Below are positions 24,047 to 32,600 of a stretch of DNA of 51,577 nucleotides, piece after piece. The translations under genes were made by a program, and so were the position numbers. The notes under the pieces are model-generated. The model was not told the origin of the DNA, did not search any database, and was given only the letters and a program-made list of their open reading frames with translations. The number at the start of each line of letters is the position of its first letter. The stretch's first letter is position 1. This DNA comes from Paludibacteraceae bacterium (lineage in GTDB: Bacteria > Bacteroidota > Bacteroidia > Bacteroidales > Paludibacteraceae): contig JAFPNK010000038.1 of assembly GCA_017401985.1 (NCBI GenBank), forward strand, positions 1 to 51,577. The letters are read 5' to 3'.

Positions 24047-26656
24047 TTATCTTACCTCTTGTCCGGTGAGGGTGTAGGTCTTGTCACCGCGGAGGATGAG
24101 GATTTGACCGTCACGAAGAATCTTGTGTATTGTCGAAGGAGTACCTATCTCTTCAAGGGCTTGTTCTCCACCGGTAGTGGTAAATGAACCGGACTTGGAG
24201 TCAATAGTTACTCCATTTGAATTTTTCGAATCTATCACATAGCCATAATTAGTACCGCTATTTAAACCTGTTACGGTAAACTTAAAGCCGGCTGTTTGTG
24301 CCTGTTGAGTATGGCTGACGTCATTACGTCCGGGCGCAAACGCAATTCCAGCTAACTGGCCGTTCGCATTAAAGATGAGCGTACAAACGACTTCACCATC
24401 TTTAGTAATAACAATCTCATATGTTTCTGCGTTATCGACAGACGGCCATGTTATCTCAGCGGTATTGTCAGAAGGAGTGATTTGTACATTACCATCGGTG
24501 GTAGTCGTTTCTGCTTTCTGTATTTGAACGTCAAATTGTCCCCAATTCACATCGCGTTTATAAGCACGTTCACGATCTTCCGGCACGTATAGATAGATAT
24601 ACTGCTTGTTGCCGACGTTCGCAAAGGTTGTAGCATTGATAGTAGGCACCGTTTGTGCGTGACATGTGATATCATCGAAGTTCTTGCACTCCGCAAACGC
24701 ATAGTTTCCAATAGAAGCTACATTGCCACCAATCGTTAAATGATTAATGGTCGTCATTCCATAGAAGGCACTATCGCCAATAGATGTCACATCGTTACTG
24801 ATGATCAATGTTTTCATTTGCGTAGGAGCCTCGACACCAAAGGTGTAGTTTTCAGTTAACTCACCTTCGCCGGTAATAGTAAGAGTTTTGGATTTGTCTT
24901 CGTACGACCAATTCAAGGCACTATCTTTTCCGCAAGTTCCAATCTTATCTATCGCGAATTCTGCGGTAAAAGTTGTATCTTGGGTTAAGACTAAAGTTTG
25001 TGTATTCTCTGTATTGCCATCGCTCCATTGTACAAAATGGTAGCCGTAATTAGGAATGGCAGTAAGTGTAATACTGTCTAAATACTCATGTTTACCTGCT
25101 CCTTCTATATATCCCTGAATAGCGTCACTATTATCTGTAATTGTATAAATATTTTTGACTAATTCAGCAGTAAGTGTTGTGTCTTGCGTTAGAACAATTG
25201 TACGCGGGTTTTCAGTATTGCCATCAGACCATTGTACAAAATGGTAGCCGTAGATAAGAGATACATTGAGTTCTACTGTATCCAAATATTCATACGAACC
25301 AGATCCGCTCACTTGTCCGACCGTTTCATCGCAAGATAGTTGGACGATGTATGTGTTTTTAGCGAATTCAGCCGTAAATGCGGTATCTTGAGTAAGAACT
25401 ACTGTACGAGGATTTGTCATATCACCATCTGACCACTGTACAAAGTGATAGCCATATTTAGGTGTTGCAGATAAGGTAACCACATCTAAATACTCTGCTT
25501 GCGAAGGGCCGGAAATAGTGCCTTGCAATGAGTATGCTAACATTGTGATGATGTATTTGTTTTTAGCAAAAGTGGCAGTGTATTTGATATCTTTGGTAGC
25601 TATAATACTACGCGGATTAACTCTACTTCCATCATTCCAACGGACAAAATGATAGCCGTAATTGGGAGTTGCTTCAATAACTAACTGCTCTTGATAGAGG
25701 ACATTGGCATCGCCAGTAGTTGTACCCCATTCTGAATTATTAGTTGCAGTAGTTATAGTATATGAATTTTTAGCAAATATGGCGAATAAGGATGTGTCTT
25801 GCGTCAGTTCTACTGTACGAGGATTTGTTATATCACCGTCTGACCACTGAACAAAGTGATAGCCATAATTTGGAGTTGCGACAAGTGTCGAATCACATAT
25901 ATTTATTGGCGTTTCCACATTCCCATTTTCTGAAGGAGTAATTGTTATTGTATATTCTAACGGTTTATATTTTATTCGTGATGAATATGAAGACCATGCT
26001 CTTTTGTAGATATCTAAGGTTCCACAAGGTACGTAAATAGAGCAGTTGTTGGTATTTTCGAATACACCATTACCCAATGTTGGGGGAGTTTCAGCGTCAC
26101 TTACCACAGAAGTTAAACTGGTGCAACCGTAGAAGGCACTCAATTCTATGCTTGTGACACTATTAGGGATACTGATATAGGTTAAGCCGGTACAACCACG
26201 GAAGGCGAATTGACTAATAATGATGACGCTATTTGGAATAGTCACGGAGGTTAAACTAGTGCAACCCCAGAAAGCGAATTGACCAATACTGGTGATGCTA
26301 TTTGGAATAGTCACAGAGATAATACCAGTGCATCCACAGAAGGCATATTCTCCTATGCTTGTGACACTATTGGGAATAGTGACAGAGGTTAAACTTGTGC
26401 AATCATAGAAAGCGAATTGACCAATGCTTGTGACACCGTCTCTAATTATCACAGAAGTTATCAAAGATCTATAGGAAAACCACGGAACGTCATCATAATT
26501 ATAATTATAATTTGCCATAGGACCAGTTCCGCTGATTGTTAGCACACTATCCGTTAAGTCCCATGTAACATTGTCCCCACAAGTACCACTATAAGCCCAA
26601 AGAGAGCCAATGCTTGCATAGAAGGCAAGTAAAAAGAGAAAAAATTTTGTTTTCAT
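24047..26656 (-). CDS. Secreted BspA-type LRR and InlB B-repeat protein with T9SS-type tail
   Basis: 869 residues. Signal peptide (1-21, ending SLWA). Residues ~70-190 hold five BspA/LRR_5 units (IPNSVTSIGEYAFCGCTGI type). Residues ~235-580 hold five InlB/Listeria-Bacteroides B-repeats of ~68 residues sharing YGYHFVQWSDG..NPRT..LTQDT. Another LRR pair (~610-680) and an Fn3-like domain (~715-840) follow. The final ~25 residues KILRDGQILILRGDKTYTLT plus GQEVR match a tail also present on the CotH protein. Probably a cell-surface adhesin. It lies 23 nt after the EVE-like gene. Confidence 0.85.
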   Translation of the reverse strand: MKTKFFLFLLAFYASIGSLWAYSGTCGDNVTWDLTDSVLTISGTGPMANYNYNYDDVPWFSYRSLITSVIIRDGVTSIGQFAFYDCTSLTSVTIPNSVTSIGEYAFCGCTGIISVTIPNSITSIGQFAFWGCTSLTSVTIPNSVIIISQFAFRGCTGLTYISIPNSVTSIELSAFYGCTSLTSVVSDAETPPTLGNGVFENTNNCSIYVPCGTLDIYKRAWSSYSSRIKYKPLEYTITITPSENGNVETPINICDSTLVATPNYGYHFVQWSDGDITNPRTVELTQDTSLFAIFAKNSYTITTATNNSEWGTTTGDANVLYQEQLVIEATPNYGYHFVRWNDGSRVNPRSIIATKDIKYTATFAKNKYIITMLAYSLQGTISGPSQAEYLDVVTLSATPKYGYHFVQWSDGDMTNPRTVVLTQDTAFTAEFAKNTYIVQLSCDETVGQVSGSGSYEYLDTVELNVSLIYGYHFVQWSDGNTENPRTIVLTQDTTLTAELVKNIYTITDNSDAIQGYIEGAGKHEYLDSITLTAIPNYGYHFVQWSDGNTENTQTLVLTQDTTFTAEFAIDKIGTCGKDSALNWSYEDKSKTLTITGEGELTENYTFGVEAPTQMKTLIISNDVTSIGDSAFYGMTTINHLTIGGNVASIGNYAFAECKNFDDITCHAQTVPTINATTFANVGNKQYIYLYVPEDRERAYKRDVNWGQFDVQIQKAETTTTDGNVQITPSDNTAEITWPSVDNAETYEIVITKDGEVVCTLIFNANGQLAGIAFAPGRNDVSHTQQAQTAGFKFTVTGLNSGTNYGYVIDSKNSNGVTIDSKSGSFTTTGGEQALEEIGTPSTIHKILRDGQILILRGDKTYTLTGQEVR
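24960..25950 (-). repeat. Five ~205-bp tandem repeats coding InlB B-domains
   Basis: Near-identical DNA for YGYHFVQWSDG recurs at intervals of about 205 bp. The period and the coding match exclude a CRISPR array. Recombination between units could change the domain number. Confidence 0.8.
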
Positions 26657-26679
26657 AAGGTTAATAGATATTTTATTGA

Positions 26680-27798
26680 TTATATAGGCAACTGATACAA
26701 TCTCATTAATTTTTCACCGTGCTCCTTGCTTAATCGACGTAGCGCGTATCGCGGTACAGGAATAGACTCGGGGCACTTAATTTCTTCTACTTTTTTAGGT
26801 TCTACTATAATGTTAGCAAATACCGTAGATCCCCGTTCTAAACTTTTGTATATGTCATATTTTTCAACGTCTTGATTTATGCTTTCTTTGTCAGTTTTTT
26901 CTGGGGACTCTGGAGGGTTGTTTAGGTCTTCTATATATTCTTCTCGAAGACCTTTAGCATCATTATATACTATGCGTCTTCCTTTGGCTTCAAAAACGCC
27001 CAAGAATGTATTACTTTTATTGTAAAGGAATATAATATCACCTGCCTTGACTTTTTTTAACGCATTTGTACGTTTATATTCACCCCATTCAGCTAATGAT
27101 AATTCGTTTATGTTATTCTTCAGGATAGCATCTCTTTGCATTTGCTCTTGGTTGCGAATCATATTCATACACCAATAAGTACAACCTGATTTGGGGGTAT
27201 TATCATCCTTTTCAGTAGCGTCTTCTTCTACTTCTGTTTTGTCAGCAAATGCTGCCCATAGTTGTGCGACCACGAATGATTCTAGTTCATCTGATTTCTC
27301 GTCATTCAATAGGTCCTTGCGCAAAATAGTGGTTATTTCAGTTAAGATTTCTGAAATAGAACAATCATTTTCATTATTTTCAAAGGTTCTGGACAAAGAG
27401 TCTATTTCCGTCATTAAACTATGTATGCTAGCGTTTGATAGCAAGAATATTAGTTGGTCAAAAACTTGAGTCCGCATTTGCGAGAATTCTTCTTTTGTTA
27501 ATTGACCGTCTTGATAAAATCTCCACATCTTTGAGGTGAAATTTGAATAGACACGTAATTTCTCCTCGTAAATCTTAACCTTTTCTTCTTTTTTCTTTTG
27601 TTGTTTCCATTGAATACCAATGACCAGATAAGTTAAAACGGCTCCTAATACAGCACTAATTACAACGGCTAAACCTTGAGAATACACCTCTGGAGATTTC
27701 CAGACATCATAACAAAGTCCAATTAGCAAAAGAATGCCTAATGCAATTAAAACACTTTTTCCTACTAATAACCATTTGTCTTTATTTTTCAACGCCAT
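26680..27798 (-). CDS. Membrane-anchored protein with C-terminal EVE/PUA-like domain
   Basis: 372 residues. Two N-terminal TM helices (~9-32 and ~42-64) are followed by a long charged, partly coiled-coil region (QKKKEEKVKIYEEKLRVYSN, ~66-85 onward). The C-terminal ~170 residues resemble an EVE domain: YWCMNMIRNQEQ, WGEYKRTNALKKVKAGDIIF then LYNKSNTFLGVFEAKG, and a closing VPRYALRRLSKEHGEKLMRL. EVE domains bind modified bases in DNA or RNA. Tethering to the inner membrane would be unusual. AT-rich and without a visible promoter, directly after the ncRNA terminator. The EVE call is by pattern only. Confidence 0.5.
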   Translation of the reverse strand: MALKNKDKWLLVGKSVLIALGILLLIGLCYDVWKSPEVYSQGLAVVISAVLGAVLTYLVIGIQWKQQKKKEEKVKIYEEKLRVYSNFTSKMWRFYQDGQLTKEEFSQMRTQVFDQLIFLLSNASIHSLMTEIDSLSRTFENNENDCSISEILTEITTILRKDLLNDEKSDELESFVVAQLWAAFADKTEVEEDATEKDDNTPKSGCTYWCMNMIRNQEQMQRDAILKNNINELSLAEWGEYKRTNALKKVKAGDIIFLYNKSNTFLGVFEAKGRRIVYNDAKGLREEYIEDLNNPPESPEKTDKESINQDVEKYDIYKSLERGSTVFANIIVEPKKVEEIKCPESIPVPRYALRRLSKEHGEKLMRLYQLPI

Positions 27799-27828
27799 AG
27801 TTATAAATTTTTATTATTTACTACAAAC

Positions 27829-27858
27829 AAAAAAGCGGGACTGCAATGTTGCTGTTCC
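27829..27858 (-). terminator. Terminator of the structured ncRNA
   Basis: Minus strand GGAACAGCAACATTGCAGTCCC folds (GGAAC/GTCCC with one mismatch, GCAA/TTGC) and is followed by GCTTTTTTGTTTG. Confidence 0.7.
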
Positions 27859-28097
27859 GCGAATAGAGGCTCTGGTATTGCCTTAACTACTAAACAAACA
27901 ACACTGAGCCCACGCCATATGTACATATACACGAGAATGTGTATAATACACACGAATGAGCATCTTTGTGTCGCATTGTTTTGGTAGTTAGTTGAATTTA
28001 CCAGATTCCTATTCGCCAAAACAAAGCGCGTAAGACGCTTTTTAAAATATGTCCTTGCTGTTTTACGTCGGCAAGCGACGAGAGGTTAAAACCTTTG
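27829..28097 (-). ncRNA. Structured ncRNA, rod-shaped (6S RNA-like candidate)
   Basis: A TACCTTTG promoter and a terminator bracket ~268 nt with no plausible ORF. The core 27859-28016 folds as a long interrupted rod: GCGAATAG/CTATTCGC, TCTGGTA/TACCAGA, TAACTAC/GTAGTTA, CAAA.CAA/TTGTTTG, with internal loops between, and a palindromic TGTGTATTATACACA near the tip. Smaller hairpins (CGTCG..CGACG, AAAGCG..CGCTTT) occupy the 5' part. A rod with internal bubbles recalls 6S RNA, but no diagnostic 6S sequence is recognisable to me. It lies just upstream of the EVE-like gene. Confidence 0.6.
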
Positions 28098-28103
28098 CGG
28101 CTG

Positions 28104-28111
28104 CAAAGGTA
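28104..28111 (-). promoter_or_regulatory. Promoter -7 box TACCTTTG for the ncRNA
   Basis: Minus strand CTTGCATATATCAAAAATTC then TTTGTACCTTTGCAG. Confidence 0.75.
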
Positions 28112-28304
28112 CAAAGAATTTTTGATATATGCAAGAGAAAAATGAAAAAAAGCGGAACTGGCGGTAAATATACCGCCAAAGGGGAGATCGAAAGGGCGGA
28201 AGCTCGCCTGATAGACGAGACAACACAAAGAATCCCGGACTAGACAGGACACATAAAATTAAAGGAACACGCCCGCGCGGGTGCGCAGGCGTGAGGCTTT
28301 GAGG

Positions 28305-28324
28305 ATCCGCCAACATTGGCGGAT
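28305..28324 (-). terminator. Hairpin after the phosphohexomutase gene
   Basis: Perfect ATCCGCCAA-CA/TG-TTGGCGGAT stem 14 nt past the stop. Its 16-nt core CCGCCAACATTGGCGG is identical to that of the tRNA-Cys terminator at 42 kb. The 28112-28304 interval otherwise holds no recognisable gene. Confidence 0.6.
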
Positions 28325-28338
28325 AGAAAAGACACTGA

Positions 28339-30120
28339 TTAGAGACCAAGGGAAGCTTTGATAGCCGGAACGCGGGCTTCTGCTTCGGCGGTGCAACGCT
28401 CGTAGTCAGCGCCGGTGAACGGTTTGCCGGATTTAACCGGAATCTCAAAGTAGAACTTAATCTTCGGTTCGGTACCGGAAGGACGAACGGATACCTTGAG
28501 GCCACCTTCGGTGAAGTACTGGAGTACGTTCGAGGTTGCGTTCAGCGGCATCTCTATCGGGCTCTCAACCCACTTACCGTCCTTGAGGTCTTGTTGCTTG
28601 AGGAGCTTGAAGTCCTTGATGCGAACAACCTTCTCGCCTGCGATCTCCTTCGGAGCGTTAGCGCGGTAGTTAACCATCATCTGTGCGATCTCTTCAGCAC
28701 CCGTCTTACCCGGACGAACGACGTTGATAGTCGTCTCTTTCTGGAAGCCGTAGTCCTCGTATATCTTGAGCAGGTAGTCATAGAGGGTCATACCATTGTC
28801 CTTTGCGTATGCAGCGATCTCGCAGATGAGGCATATAGCCGAAGGCGAGCATTTATCGCGTACTGCATCGTACGGCAGGAAGCCGAAGGACTCCTCACCA
28901 CCACCGATGTATTTGCGTTTGCCTTCCCACATACGAATACGGTTAGCAATCCACTTGAAGCCGGTATATTCGTCGGTGAGGGTTACGCCCTGTGCATCCG
29001 CAATCTTACGGATGAGCTCGGAGGTAACGATGGTCTTGACGATATACATATCATCACGCATCTTACCCAGACGCTTCATGTTATTGATGATATAGTAGTG
29101 ATACATGATGTTCGTCTGGTTACCGTTAATGATCACCCACTCTCCCTTGTCGTTGCGGCAAACAATAGCAATACGGTCGGCGTCCGGGTCGGAAGCGATC
29201 ACCAGATCAGCACCAAGCTTGGTACCGAGTTTCATACCGAGGGTCATTGCCTCAGCGTTCTCGGGGTTCGGGGAAACGACTGTCGGGAAGTTACCGTCGA
29301 TCACCATTTGCTCAGGTACCACGTGGATGTTCTGGAATCCCCAGCTGCGGAGGCACATCGGCACGATCTGACGGCCTGCACCGTGCATCGGGGTATAAAC
29401 GATATTGAGGTCTTTCTGACGAAGGATGGAGTCTTGGTCGATCATGACGTTCTTGACAGCCATCATGTAGTCGTAGTCCATCTCACCACCGATGATCTCG
29501 ATCAGGTCATTGTTGGCTTCCCATTTCACGTCAGCGAGGGTTACTTTGTTCACTTCCTCGATGATACCTTGGTCATGCGGTTGAAGTACCTGCGAACCAT
29601 CCTCCCAGTAAGCTTTGTAGCCGTTGTACTCTTTCGGGTTGTGCGAAGCGGTAACGTTCACACCACCTTGACATTTGAGGTGACGGATAGCGAAGGAGCA
29701 CTCCGGTGTCGGGCGCAGGGACTCGAACAAGTAAACCTTGATGCCGTTAGCGGAGAAGATGTTAGCTACTGTCTCAGCGAACAGACGACCGTTGTTACGG
29801 CAGTCGTGACCAACGACAACGGCTACGCGGCCGTTCTGTACGTTTTGGAAACCGCCTTCGCGTTGAACCTTAAGCAGGTAGTTGGCATAACCCTGGGTAG
29901 CCATGGCTACGATGTACTTGTTCATACGGTTCGTACCCGGGCCCATGATACCACGCAGACCGCCGGTTCCAAACTCGAGAGTACGATAGAAAGCGTCGAT
30001 GAGTTCGGTCTTGTCCTCAGCCTCCATCATAGCCTTCACTTGTGCACGGGTTTCTGCGTCAAACGGTTCGCGAGTCCAGACTTCAGCAACCTCCATTACT
30101 TTTTTCAATTCTTCATTCAT
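28339..30120 (-). CDS. Phosphoglucomutase/phosphomannomutase
   Basis: Alpha-D-phosphohexomutase, 593 residues from MNEELKKVMEVAEVW. Four-domain signatures: phosphoserine loop GGVNVTASHNPKEYNGYK (~145-162), metal loop IASDPDADRIAI, sugar-binding GGGEESFGFL and phosphate-binding VRPSGTEPKIKFY. It interconverts hexose 1- and 6-phosphates for glycan precursors or glycogen. Glc versus Man preference cannot be read here. The Met at 30120 is chosen over 30147 because the latter lies inside an AT-rich junction repeat. Confidence 0.92.
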   Translation of the reverse strand: MNEELKKVMEVAEVWTREPFDAETRAQVKAMMEAEDKTELIDAFYRTLEFGTGGLRGIMGPGTNRMNKYIVAMATQGYANYLLKVQREGGFQNVQNGRVAVVVGHDCRNNGRLFAETVANIFSANGIKVYLFESLRPTPECSFAIRHLKCQGGVNVTASHNPKEYNGYKAYWEDGSQVLQPHDQGIIEEVNKVTLADVKWEANNDLIEIIGGEMDYDYMMAVKNVMIDQDSILRQKDLNIVYTPMHGAGRQIVPMCLRSWGFQNIHVVPEQMVIDGNFPTVVSPNPENAEAMTLGMKLGTKLGADLVIASDPDADRIAIVCRNDKGEWVIINGNQTNIMYHYYIINNMKRLGKMRDDMYIVKTIVTSELIRKIADAQGVTLTDEYTGFKWIANRIRMWEGKRKYIGGGEESFGFLPYDAVRDKCSPSAICLICEIAAYAKDNGMTLYDYLLKIYEDYGFQKETTINVVRPGKTGAEEIAQMMVNYRANAPKEIAGEKVVRIKDFKLLKQQDLKDGKWVESPIEMPLNATSNVLQYFTEGGLKVSVRPSGTEPKIKFYFEIPVKSGKPFTGADYERCTAEAEARVPAIKASLGL

Positions 30121-30147
30121 GGTGTTAAAAGTTAAATTGTTAAACAA
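30121..30147. repeat. GTTAAA/GTTAAATT junction repeat
   Basis: TGTTAAAAGTTAAATTGTTAAAC between hpt and the mutase gene; same flavour as the arrays at 32044-32136. Confidence 0.5.
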
Positions 30148-30162
30148 TATAATATTCTGTTT

Positions 30163-30705
30163 TTATTCTTTTACCTTATATATGGCGTCTAAGTTGCGGA
30201 CAAAGCCATCAAAATCCAGGCCGTAACCGATAACGAACTCATCCGTAATCTCATGGCCGACGTAATCCGGTTTGGCATCTTCGTACTCCAGTTTATTGGG
30301 TTTGAAGAGCATGGAAGCGACCGCCACGGAGCTGGCTCCTTCTGCTCGCAGATGCGCCTTGAGTTGATGAATAGTCAAACCGGTGTCAACTATGTCCTCC
30401 ACGATTATCACATCGCGGTTCTCAACCACCTGTTGGAGCGGTACGATAAACTCAAGTTGTCCGGTGGAGGACATTCCCCAATAGGAACTAACGCGGATGA
30501 AGGTCACCTCGCACCGCACATTGTTCAGCGCGCGTAACAGATCCGCTGCGAACACAAACGCGCCGTTGAGCACCACCACAAAGAGCGGTTCTTTGCCTGC
30601 GTAATCGGCACTGATCCGGTTGGCCACTTGCTGCACATCCGCGGCAATCGCCTGCGGGGTCAGCCATTCGTCAAAATGATAGCCTTGTTCGTCAATTGTC
30701 CTCAT
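30163..30705 (-). CDS. hpt: Hypoxanthine phosphoribosyltransferase
   Basis: Purine salvage: hypoxanthine/guanine plus PRPP to IMP/GMP. 180 residues, type I PRTase fold. PRPP loop DVIIVEDIVDTGLTIHQLK (~93-111), VVLNGAFVFAADLLRAL, and the C-terminal DYVGHEITDEFVIGYGLDFDGFVRNLDAIYKV characteristic of HPRT. It overlaps hflX by 14 nt, so the two are translationally linked. Confidence 0.93.
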   Translation of the reverse strand: MRTIDEQGYHFDEWLTPQAIAADVQQVANRISADYAGKEPLFVVVLNGAFVFAADLLRALNNVRCEVTFIRVSSYWGMSSTGQLEFIVPLQQVVENRDVIIVEDIVDTGLTIHQLKAHLRAEGASSVAVASMLFKPNKLEYEDAKPDYVGHEITDEFVIGYGLDFDGFVRNLDAIYKVKE

Positions 30706-31975
30706 AGTTTTGAAATAAAAAGTCGTTATACGGATAGCGTTGTACGTGTATGGCTTTTATACGATCGTACATCAGCGCGCGCAACGCATCAATATTTTCT
30801 TTGTTTTTCGCCGAGATGAAGATACAATCGTTCCCGAGCCGTGACATCCACGATTTCTCCAAGTCCTCGAGCGACAAGTTCTCCCGCTGCATCGGCGTCA
30901 GGTCGTCTTCCTCTTTGGGCGTGTAGGTGAAGTTATCTATCTTATTAAAGATGACTATCGTGGGCTTGTCCTCTTTGCAGATGTCCGCGATGGTCTGCTC
31001 GACGACTTCGTACTGCTCCTCAAAGTTGGGGTGCGATATATCCACCACATGAATGAGCAGGTCGGCTTCGCGCACCTCATCCAGCGTCGATTTGAAGGAC
31101 TCCACCAAGTGGTGCGGCAGTTTGCGAATGAAACCGACGGTATCGGACAGCAGGAACGGCAGGTTCTCGATGGTCACTTTGCGGACGGTAGTGTCGAGCG
31201 TGGCGAAGAGTTTGTTCTCCGCGAACACATCGGATTTAGAGAGCAGGTTCATCAGCGTCGATTTGCCCACGTTGGTGTATCCGACAAGCGCCACGCGTAC
31301 CATTTTGCCGCGGTGCTGGCGCTGGGTAGCCATCTGTTTGTCGATGGTCTTGAGTTGCTCACGAAGAAGCGCAATGCGTTGCCCGATGACCCGTTTATCG
31401 GCTTCTATCTGAGTCTCACCCATACCACGGTTGGTCCCTCCACCACCGCGCTGACGATCCAAGTGCGACCACATACGTGTCAGTCGCGGAAGCATGTACT
31501 GAAGGTGCGCCATCTCGACTTGCGTCTTGGCGTACGATGTCTGTGCGCGTTGCAGGAAGATCTCCAAGATAAGGATCGTGCGGTCAATCACACGCACGTT
31601 CGCCGGATGTTTCTCGCGATGATTGATAGCCTTCTCGAGGTTACGTATCTGGCGCGGCGAGAGTTCGTCATCAAAGATGACAACATCAATAGGGTCATGG
31701 GACCCTGACCGCTCCGCTGTAAGACCGGCTTCGCCTGTAGGATCACTTCGCTGTATGATATACTGACGTATCTCCTCCAGTTTGCCTTCGCCCACATACG
31801 TGGCGGTGTTCGGCTGGTCAAGGCGCTGGGTGAAGCGCTTGACGGGCACAATACCGTGGGTATCCGCCAGAAAAGCCAATTCATCCAAGTACTCCTTGGT
31901 GCGGTCCTCCGGCTGGTTCGGCGTAATCAATCCCACCAACACTGCGTGCTCTATGTAGGGTTTTATCTCTATCAT
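30692..31975 (-). CDS. hflX: Ribosome-associated GTPase HflX
   Basis: GTPase that splits or rescues stalled 70S ribosomes. 427 residues: an N-terminal HflX domain (VDQ-type region through FDDELSPRQIRNLEKAINH), a coiled-coil linker, G1 GYTNVGKST, G3 DTVGFIRKLPHHLVESFKSTL and G4 FNKID. Residues ~75-95 (QRSDPTGEAGLTAERSGSHD) are an insert encoded by a 16-nt repeat that also occurs in murI; it lies in the N-terminal domain, before the strand FDDELSP. Confidence 0.94.
   Translation of the reverse strand: MIEIKPYIEHAVLVGLITPNQPEDRTKEYLDELAFLADTHGIVPVKRFTQRLDQPNTATYVGEGKLEEIRQYIIQRSDPTGEAGLTAERSGSHDPIDVVIFDDELSPRQIRNLEKAINHREKHPANVRVIDRTILILEIFLQRAQTSYAKTQVEMAHLQYMLPRLTRMWSHLDRQRGGGGTNRGMGETQIEADKRVIGQRIALLREQLKTIDKQMATQRQHRGKMVRVALVGYTNVGKSTLMNLLSKSDVFAENKLFATLDTTVRKVTIENLPFLLSDTVGFIRKLPHHLVESFKSTLDEVREADLLIHVVDISHPNFEEQYEVVEQTIADICKEDKPTIVIFNKIDNFTYTPKEEDDLTPMQRENLSLEDLEKSWMSRLGNDCIFISAKNKENIDALRALMYDRIKAIHVQRYPYNDFLFQNYEDN
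31701..31756. repeat. GACCGCTTCGCTGTAA-type repeat inside hflX
   Basis: Three imperfect ~16-17-nt units. The word at 31707-31726 differs from murI 44159-44178 at one of 20 positions. Reading frame is preserved. Confidence 0.8.
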
Positions 31976-31988
31976 GCAATTTTGCTTG

Positions 31989-31996
31989 CAAAATTA
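31989..31996 (-). promoter_or_regulatory. Promoter -7 box TAATTTTG for hflX
   Basis: Minus strand TTTTTTTTTGTAATTTTGCAAGC, 13 nt before the hflX ATG. Confidence 0.7.
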
Positions 31997-32019
31997 CAAA
32001 AAAAAATTAATATACGCAA

Positions 32020-32047
32020 AAAAAAGCGACCAAAAAGTCGCTTTTTT
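32020..32047 (-). terminator. Terminator downstream of rpsO
   Basis: AAAAAGCGAC-CAAAAA-GTCGCTTTTT hairpin with U-run, ~105 nt beyond the rpsO stop on the minus strand. Confidence 0.75.
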
Positions 32048-32136
32048 GTTAAATTGTTAAATTGTTAAGTTGTTAAATCGTTATCTTAACGTGACGGAGT
32101 CACCATTTTAACCGTTTAACGTTTTAACACTTTAAC
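32044..32136. repeat. TTAAATTG and TTTAACG junction arrays
   Basis: 32044-32084: four GTTAAATT/GTTAAGTT units. 32103-32136: four TTTTAAC/TTTAACG units. Both lie in the rpsO 3' region. Confidence 0.65.
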
Positions 32137-32157
32137 GTAATCGGCGTGGCCGATTAC
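32137..32157 (-). terminator. Hairpin overlapping the rpsO stop codon
   Basis: GTAATCGGC-GTG-GCCGATTAC, a perfect 9-bp stem that includes the rpsO stop; no U-run, so RNA-end protection is as likely as termination. Confidence 0.5.
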
Positions 32158-32423
32158 TTACGGATACCCAGCTCTTTGATGATAGCACGGTAACGCTCGA
32201 TGTCTTTAGCTTTCAGGTAGTCCAGCATGCGACGACGCTTACCAACGAGTGCGGTCAGTGCGCGCTCTGTACCGAAGTCCTTACGGTTTTCCTTCAGGTG
32301 CTCGGTCAGGTGGTTGATACGGAAAGTAAATAAAGCGATTTGGCTCTCAGCAGAACCGGTGTTCTTTGCATCGTTGCCGTATTTAGCGAACAACTCAGCT
32401 TTCTTTTCAGGAGTTAAATACAT
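32154..32423 (-). CDS. rpsO: Ribosomal protein uS15
   Basis: 89 residues, 30S platform protein binding the 16S central domain. MYLTPEKKAELFAKYG, then DAKNTGSAESQIALFTFRINHLTEHLKENRKDF and GKRRRMLDYLK are the canonical blocks. It has a ~90-nt leader from its own promoter, containing a CGCTTTTTCTGTGGAAAAGCG hairpin that could serve S15 autoregulation (inference). Confidence 0.96.
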   Translation of the reverse strand: MYLTPEKKAELFAKYGNDAKNTGSAESQIALFTFRINHLTEHLKENRKDFGTERALTALVGKRRRMLDYLKAKDIERYRAIIKELGIRK

Positions 32424-32518
32424 AATGTAATGTATAATAAGTTAAACAATCACCACTAAAGCCGAATATGTCATCCCAACTTCGTGGCATTTATGCGCTT
32501 TTCCACAGAAAAAGCGTG

Positions 32519-32526
32519 CAAAGGTA
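32519..32526 (-). promoter_or_regulatory. Promoter -7 box TACCTTTG for rpsO
   Basis: Minus strand GTTGTACCTTTGCACGCTTTTTC. The bases from the box onward match the tRNA-Leu/rpsU promoter (TTTTGCACGCTTTTTC). Confidence 0.75.
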
Positions 32527-32600
32527 CAACAATTTTCGCATTCTCGCAAATAAATTTGCATTTTTTTGCATTTTTTCTTGCGTATTTGCTAAAAAAGCAG

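Noticed and set aside
24960..25950. Regular ~205-bp repeats that could suggest a CRISPR array
   Set aside because: The period is far too long, the repeats are coding, and they translate to InlB B-domains. No cas genes or 24-37-nt repeats are seen anywhere in the window.
27801..28019. 72-codon ORF upstream of the EVE-like gene
   Set aside because: It follows the arms of the structured ncRNA and passes its terminator; hydrophobicity is coincidental.
28591..30135. 514-codon open frame antisense to the phosphohexomutase gene
   Set aside because: The minus strand encodes a complete phosphohexomutase with all active-site motifs; the plus frame has no recognisable domain.
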